Under the pieces are notes generated by a model. It worked only from the letters and a program-made list of their open reading frames with translations. It did no database searches and was not told where the DNA came from. Positions 60,881-64,000 of a stretch of DNA of 64,000 nucleotides are shown piece by piece. The stretch is from the NCBI GenBank assembly GCA_009760855.2, contig WPIO01000048.1, positions 331,001-395,000 of the forward strand. Reading direction: 5' to 3'. Every line of letters begins with the position of its first letter. The stretch's first letter is position 1. The position numbers and the translations under genes are program-made. The stretch is from Cristatella mucedo (lineage: Eukaryota > Bryozoa > Phylactolaemata > Cristatellidae).

Positions 60881-61062
60881 GGTGAGCCATGGCATACTAG
60901 GTAAGGCGGTTGCTTTCACGGCCAAGATCCTGAGATCGTGGGTTCGATTCTGGTGGTGGGCGATCCTTTATCACCACTGCAAGCGGTGGTGATAGCCATC
61001 AAGGCCCTTCTATCGCTATACAAAAAGAGGCTGTTTAAGCAGCTAGGATTATTATTATTATT
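60881..61062 (+). mobile_element. SINE-A (tRNA-derived), with ATT tail
   Basis: A-box-like TGGCATACTAGG and B box GGTTCGATTCT (60941-60951), body as in the other copies, end GAGGCTGTTTAAGCAGCTAG, then (ATT)n. Confidence 0.9.
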
Positions 61063-61079
61063 TAAACTGTCAAACTTTG

Positions 61080-61400
61080 GTTGATCTAAATACATGCATG
61101 AAGCTGACTGAGGTTTATTCTGGTGACTTATGTATACAGCTTCATTTTCTGTGTAGCCCGATGCCTAGTAATTCCAAAACTCGACTAATGAATGCTTCAC
61201 GTATCCAACTTGAACTACAAGTTCAGCTCTGCTTGTACCACAATATGCTGCTCAATGCCAGACACGAAACTCATGCTAGACTCTTTCTGATTTTGGTTGG
61301 ATTTGCTGTACCTGTCCAGATTTACAGAAAATAACGCTCCAAGATTTTTGATGACGTGTACAGCAAAACTTGTCCAACCAACATCAGCGATAGTCTAGCA
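61080..61400 (+). repeat. Foldback repeat, copy 3
   Basis: ACAAGTTCAGCTCTGCTTGT, AGAAAATAACGCTCCAAGAT and GATGACGTGTACAGCAAAAC match the core of copies 1 and 2. It lies directly upstream of the right-edge gene's first recognised exon. Confidence 0.7.
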
Positions 61401-61485
61401 TGAGTATGCATTCGTTTAATTCTGTTCCTTGGTATTCTATCGTCACCAGGTATGTTTGGCCTCTTTATCTGTTGACTATTTGTAG

Positions 61486-61620
61486 GGCAGAAGACTTTGT
61501 CACTCTGAAGATGGCTGAATACTCCGAACTTTCTTCAGAGGATGATTGTGATGACGAGCCGTTGAACTTGTGTATGATAAAGAATGAAATTGATGAAGAA
61601 TTTCAAATGAAGTCTGCTCG
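61486..61620 (+). CDS. First recognised coding exon of unidentified right-edge gene
   Basis: After a TTTGTAG acceptor, the ATG at 61511 (A at -3, G at +4) opens MAEYSELSSEDDCDDEPLNL then CMIKNEIDEEFQMKSA and ends at a CTCG|GTATGA donor in phase 2. The frame is open upstream of the ATG, so the start could be earlier. The N-terminus is acidic, and PLNLC resembles the short CtBP-binding motif PxDLS, which would suit a transcriptional regulator; that is inference. The next exon joins in phase. Confidence 0.65.
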
Positions 61621-61777
61621 GTATGAAGCTATAAATGCAAACAGCTTTGAGCTTCAGCTTTCCTGTGGCTCGCCGTGCTCACATAGGGTACTAAAGCATT
61701 CTCGTTTACATGTAGTCAATTGCTGATGTAATCTCATCTTCAAGATTACAGGGCATGACAATAATGTTATTTTGTAG

Positions 61778-62216
61778 TACTGTACCAAATTTTGGTGCTC
61801 GTGATCGGGAAACTAGGATGGCTAGCCAAGTGACCTGTGCCCATTGCGTTGAAGAGCACACAGAGTGCACTGACACGAGCAGACAGACGGCAGTTAGCGT
61901 TCCTGCAGAACATCTTGGCAGCAATACATCTGATGATAGTCATGTCAATAATGATGGCACATCAGTTCCAATCGCTTCTCGTCTGGTGATTTCATCTTCT
62001 CTCGCTAGTGTACCTGTCATCGTTCGTGGTAAACTTATGTATACGTCGCTCGAGGAGGCAAAGCGTTGCTGCCCCCTGGCCGACCTGCCGACTGAAGGGC
62101 TGTTGGAGGCAACTCCGACTGAGGAGCGAGCATTAGACGATGCCTCGCTTGTCGGTTCCAACGGCACGGGCCCGATGCTGATGATACCTGCGGCTGAACT
62201 GATCATTCTGATGCAG
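61778..62216 (+). CDS. Second exon of unidentified right-edge gene
   Basis: The acceptor TTTTGTAG|T and the strong donor ATGCAG|GTAAGTG enclose 146 codons in one frame, phase 2 to 0. The protein is Ser/Thr- and acid-rich with one CxxC pair (VTCAHC), a stretch SLEEAKRCCPLADLPTEG, and a hydrophobic end, MLMIPAAELIILMQ. No catalytic or DNA-binding domain is recognised in it. Confidence 0.7.
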
Positions 62217-62293
62217 GTAAGTGTGATAGCTTGCAGCAGCTTCTTTTTGCGATTCGATTGCAGTCCTTTTTCTCTACGAACTTGTACTTATAG

Positions 62294-62586
62294 GCAATTC
62301 AGTCGCCAGCCAATCGCTCGGCAGTTGAACGGACAGGAGCTCCGAGAGCTGGCGATCCCATTCAAGTCCGGCACAGAGGAGGGGAGCACCGACAGCCTTC
62401 GCTTGGTTCGGTTCAACCGCTGGGTATTAGTATCCCAGCCTCAACAGCCAAGCAAAAGAAGCGTAAACAAGACTTGAACAGCACAGACTGTGCAGACTTG
62501 GAAGAGCACACTGATTATGACCACTCAGATAAATCTCGGGTGCAGATTCAGGCAGGTGCAGTTGGCACCAGGCATCGACTGGCCAG
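62294..62586 (+). CDS. Third exon of unidentified right-edge gene
   Basis: The acceptor ACTTATAG|GCA and the donor GGCCAG|GTATTG enclose 97 codons, phase 0 to 2, read AIQSPANRSAVERTGAPRAG and on. It holds a basic cluster AKQKKRKQDL that looks like a nuclear localisation signal, followed by an acidic stretch. It has no internal Met, so simple ORF listings miss it. A different frame, open over the same bases from exon 2 through the intron, is read-through. Confidence 0.7.
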
Positions 62587-63144
62587 GTATTGGGAATTTC
62601 ATGATTCTCTTTGTTTGTACTTTGTGATCTAGCGACTGGCTACGACTCAAAATTTCTGGAAAGCTTGCTTCACTGACTCTGTGAAGCCCAGCCTTCGCTT
62701 GAGCGCCCTCACTTTTTCTATTACAAAGTAGGCAGCAGGTGAAAGGAAATGTATGAAACTTCGGACTGCCTAATCGTCCCCACATGCATTGCACACTTTC
62801 CATGAAACCCGAGAATGCATGTCCAAGAATCCTCTAAATGAGTGAATGATATGAAACAAAGAATCAATTTTTTTAGTTTGCCATTAGATGGACCTAATTT
62901 AACTCCTTATTTAGCAATTTTGTGGAAGCAGTGAGAACATTGTCTGCGATCGATCGTCCGCGAGAGAAGATTTGATTACTTGCCAAATGTACTAGATCTC
63001 GTAGACACGGTAAAGCACTTGATTTGACCGGATCAAGGTTATTTGACAAGCATATAGTGCTCAGCCTGGCTCGAAACTGGCTATTTCGAGTGCATTTTAT
63101 TGCTCTTAATGACAGCTTCTAAATCACTTGATGAACATTTTCAG

Positions 63145-63233
63145 AGAGTCGAATAATGATGAAACTGTTACTCAAGCATCGTCAATTCTGCCATTGATTG
63201 ATGCTTCAGAGGCAGCTGGCACACAAAATAACG
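63145..63233 (+). CDS. Fourth exon of unidentified right-edge gene
   Basis: The acceptor ATTTTCAG|A and the donor AACG|GTAAGC enclose ESNNDETVTQASSILPLIDA then SEAAGTQNN, phase 2 to 1, in frame with the previous exon. It is a disordered, acidic Ser/Thr segment typical of a regulatory protein. Confidence 0.65.
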
Positions 63234-63664
63234 GTAAGCAGAACATGTTTACTGCCATTTCCTGTGATTAGCAACTGCACAGACATTGACTGTGAAATGT
63301 CGGTCGTCAAAGCCTGCCTTGTTTGTTCATGAATGGCTTAATCAGCTTGAAATCAAGCATTAAAGCGTCTTTTGGTTCTGCTCCACGGTACTTGAAGAAG
63401 CTAACTTTGAAGTAACTTGGCGGCTTTACTTGCCCTGTTTTTGCTTGATGGAATGGTGATTCAGTTCGATGATGCTCTACTACATGGGCAATATTATACA
63501 TAGCTAAACTTTGAAGTAGCTTGGGCATTGTGGAGTGTGACTGCCTTGGCATGGCTGGTGGAAGCTCAGCTGAACACAAGCTTTCACGACCATGCGCGCT
63601 CTGCTTTCCAAGGAGCAGTTCTTAATCAGTATGCGCTTTCTTTTCTATTTGTTTTCTGCTCCAG

Positions 63665-63729
63665 ATGCAATACTTTCTGGCTTGTCTATTCTTTTAATGC
63701 CAGTCCAGGCAGGACCTTACAGTCTCAAG
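63665..63729 (+). CDS. Possible fifth exon of right-edge gene
   Basis: An acceptor with a good pyrimidine tract (TTTCTGCTCCAG) opens, in the phase required by exon 4, DAILSGLSILLMPVQAGPYS. The only nearby donor (CAA|GTTAGC) is weak. Plausible but unproven. Confidence 0.35.
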
Positions 63730-63767
63730 TTAGCTCACACCTACACTCGCTCTCGCGAACACTCACG

Positions 63768-63792
63768 CGCGCACACACACACACACACACAG
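63768..63792. repeat. (CA)n microsatellite
   Basis: A short CA run after GCGCG; it interrupts an otherwise open frame downstream of the possible fifth exon. Confidence 0.95.
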
Positions 63793-64000
63793 AGTAACAT
63801 CTCTCATGATAGAGCAGAGACTCATATAAGTCTTAATCTCGATGGTACATTCTATGTAAAGTCGAGCAAATTTGACATGTTTAAAGGCTGGCAGGGATCA
63901 AAGCAGAAGTAAAGCTGTATCTCATTGGCTTAAAAAGATAATCCTAGATTGTCCGTGCTTGATGATCACATCGGCTTAAGAGCATATGCTGTGAAAAGAA

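Overview
This window is eukaryotic, almost certainly animal and probably a non-vertebrate. It has GT-AG introns, small exons of about 40-240 bases, dense non-LTR retrotransposons and tRNA-derived SINEs, and very long dinucleotide arrays. Nothing resembles a bacterial operon. The species cannot be named from the sequence.

The main gene runs on the minus strand across nearly the whole left and centre of the window, from about 51.7 kb down to 3.1 kb, and continues past the left edge. I identify it as the ZZEF1 orthologue (zinc finger ZZ-type and EF-hand domain protein). I assembled 26 candidate exons by hand. From 42.2 kb down to 19.5 kb every exon junction keeps the reading-frame phase. The translation follows, in order, my memory of the human protein: N-terminal MGN start, EF-hand, DOC/APC10-type domain, then the long middle region. 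The ZZ zinc fingers and the rest of the C-terminus should lie beyond the left edge. Weak points are the 3' limit of exon 1, one exon whose phase does not fit (18.5 kb), one segment in two conflicting frames (17.3-17.7 kb), and one unlocated segment (4.4-7.4 kb).

The introns are full of repeats. Two L2/CR1-like LINE families recur on both strands. Family A ends in a conserved C-terminal tail ([19 protein letters not shown]) and an (ATT)n tail. Family B ends in an ACATT-type tail. Two tRNA-derived SINE families are present. SINE-B carries a 3' tail like that of LINE family A, the usual sign of a SINE mobilised by a LINE. A hAT DNA transposon at 11957-14233 has matching terminal inverted repeats and a perfect 8-bp target duplication; its transposase is broken. 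A foldback repeat family occurs near 45.3, 46.8, 60.7 and 61.2 kb. Long CT/GA, GT, TA and CTG arrays and several minisatellites complete the repeat content.

Inside the large first intron of ZZEF1 (42.2-51.5 kb), four exon-like stretches on the same strand suggest a small unidentified nested gene. At the right edge (61.5-64 kb, plus strand) four exons with consistent phases make the start of an unidentified nuclear-type protein. Between them (52-61 kb) lie LINEs, SINEs, CpG-rich patches and one unexplained 193-codon ORF.

I saw no undescribed defence, mobile or biosynthetic system. The points most worth checking are the frame conflict at 17.3-17.7 kb, the GC-AG intron after 42085, the hAT element, the LINE/SINE tail sharing and the foldback family.
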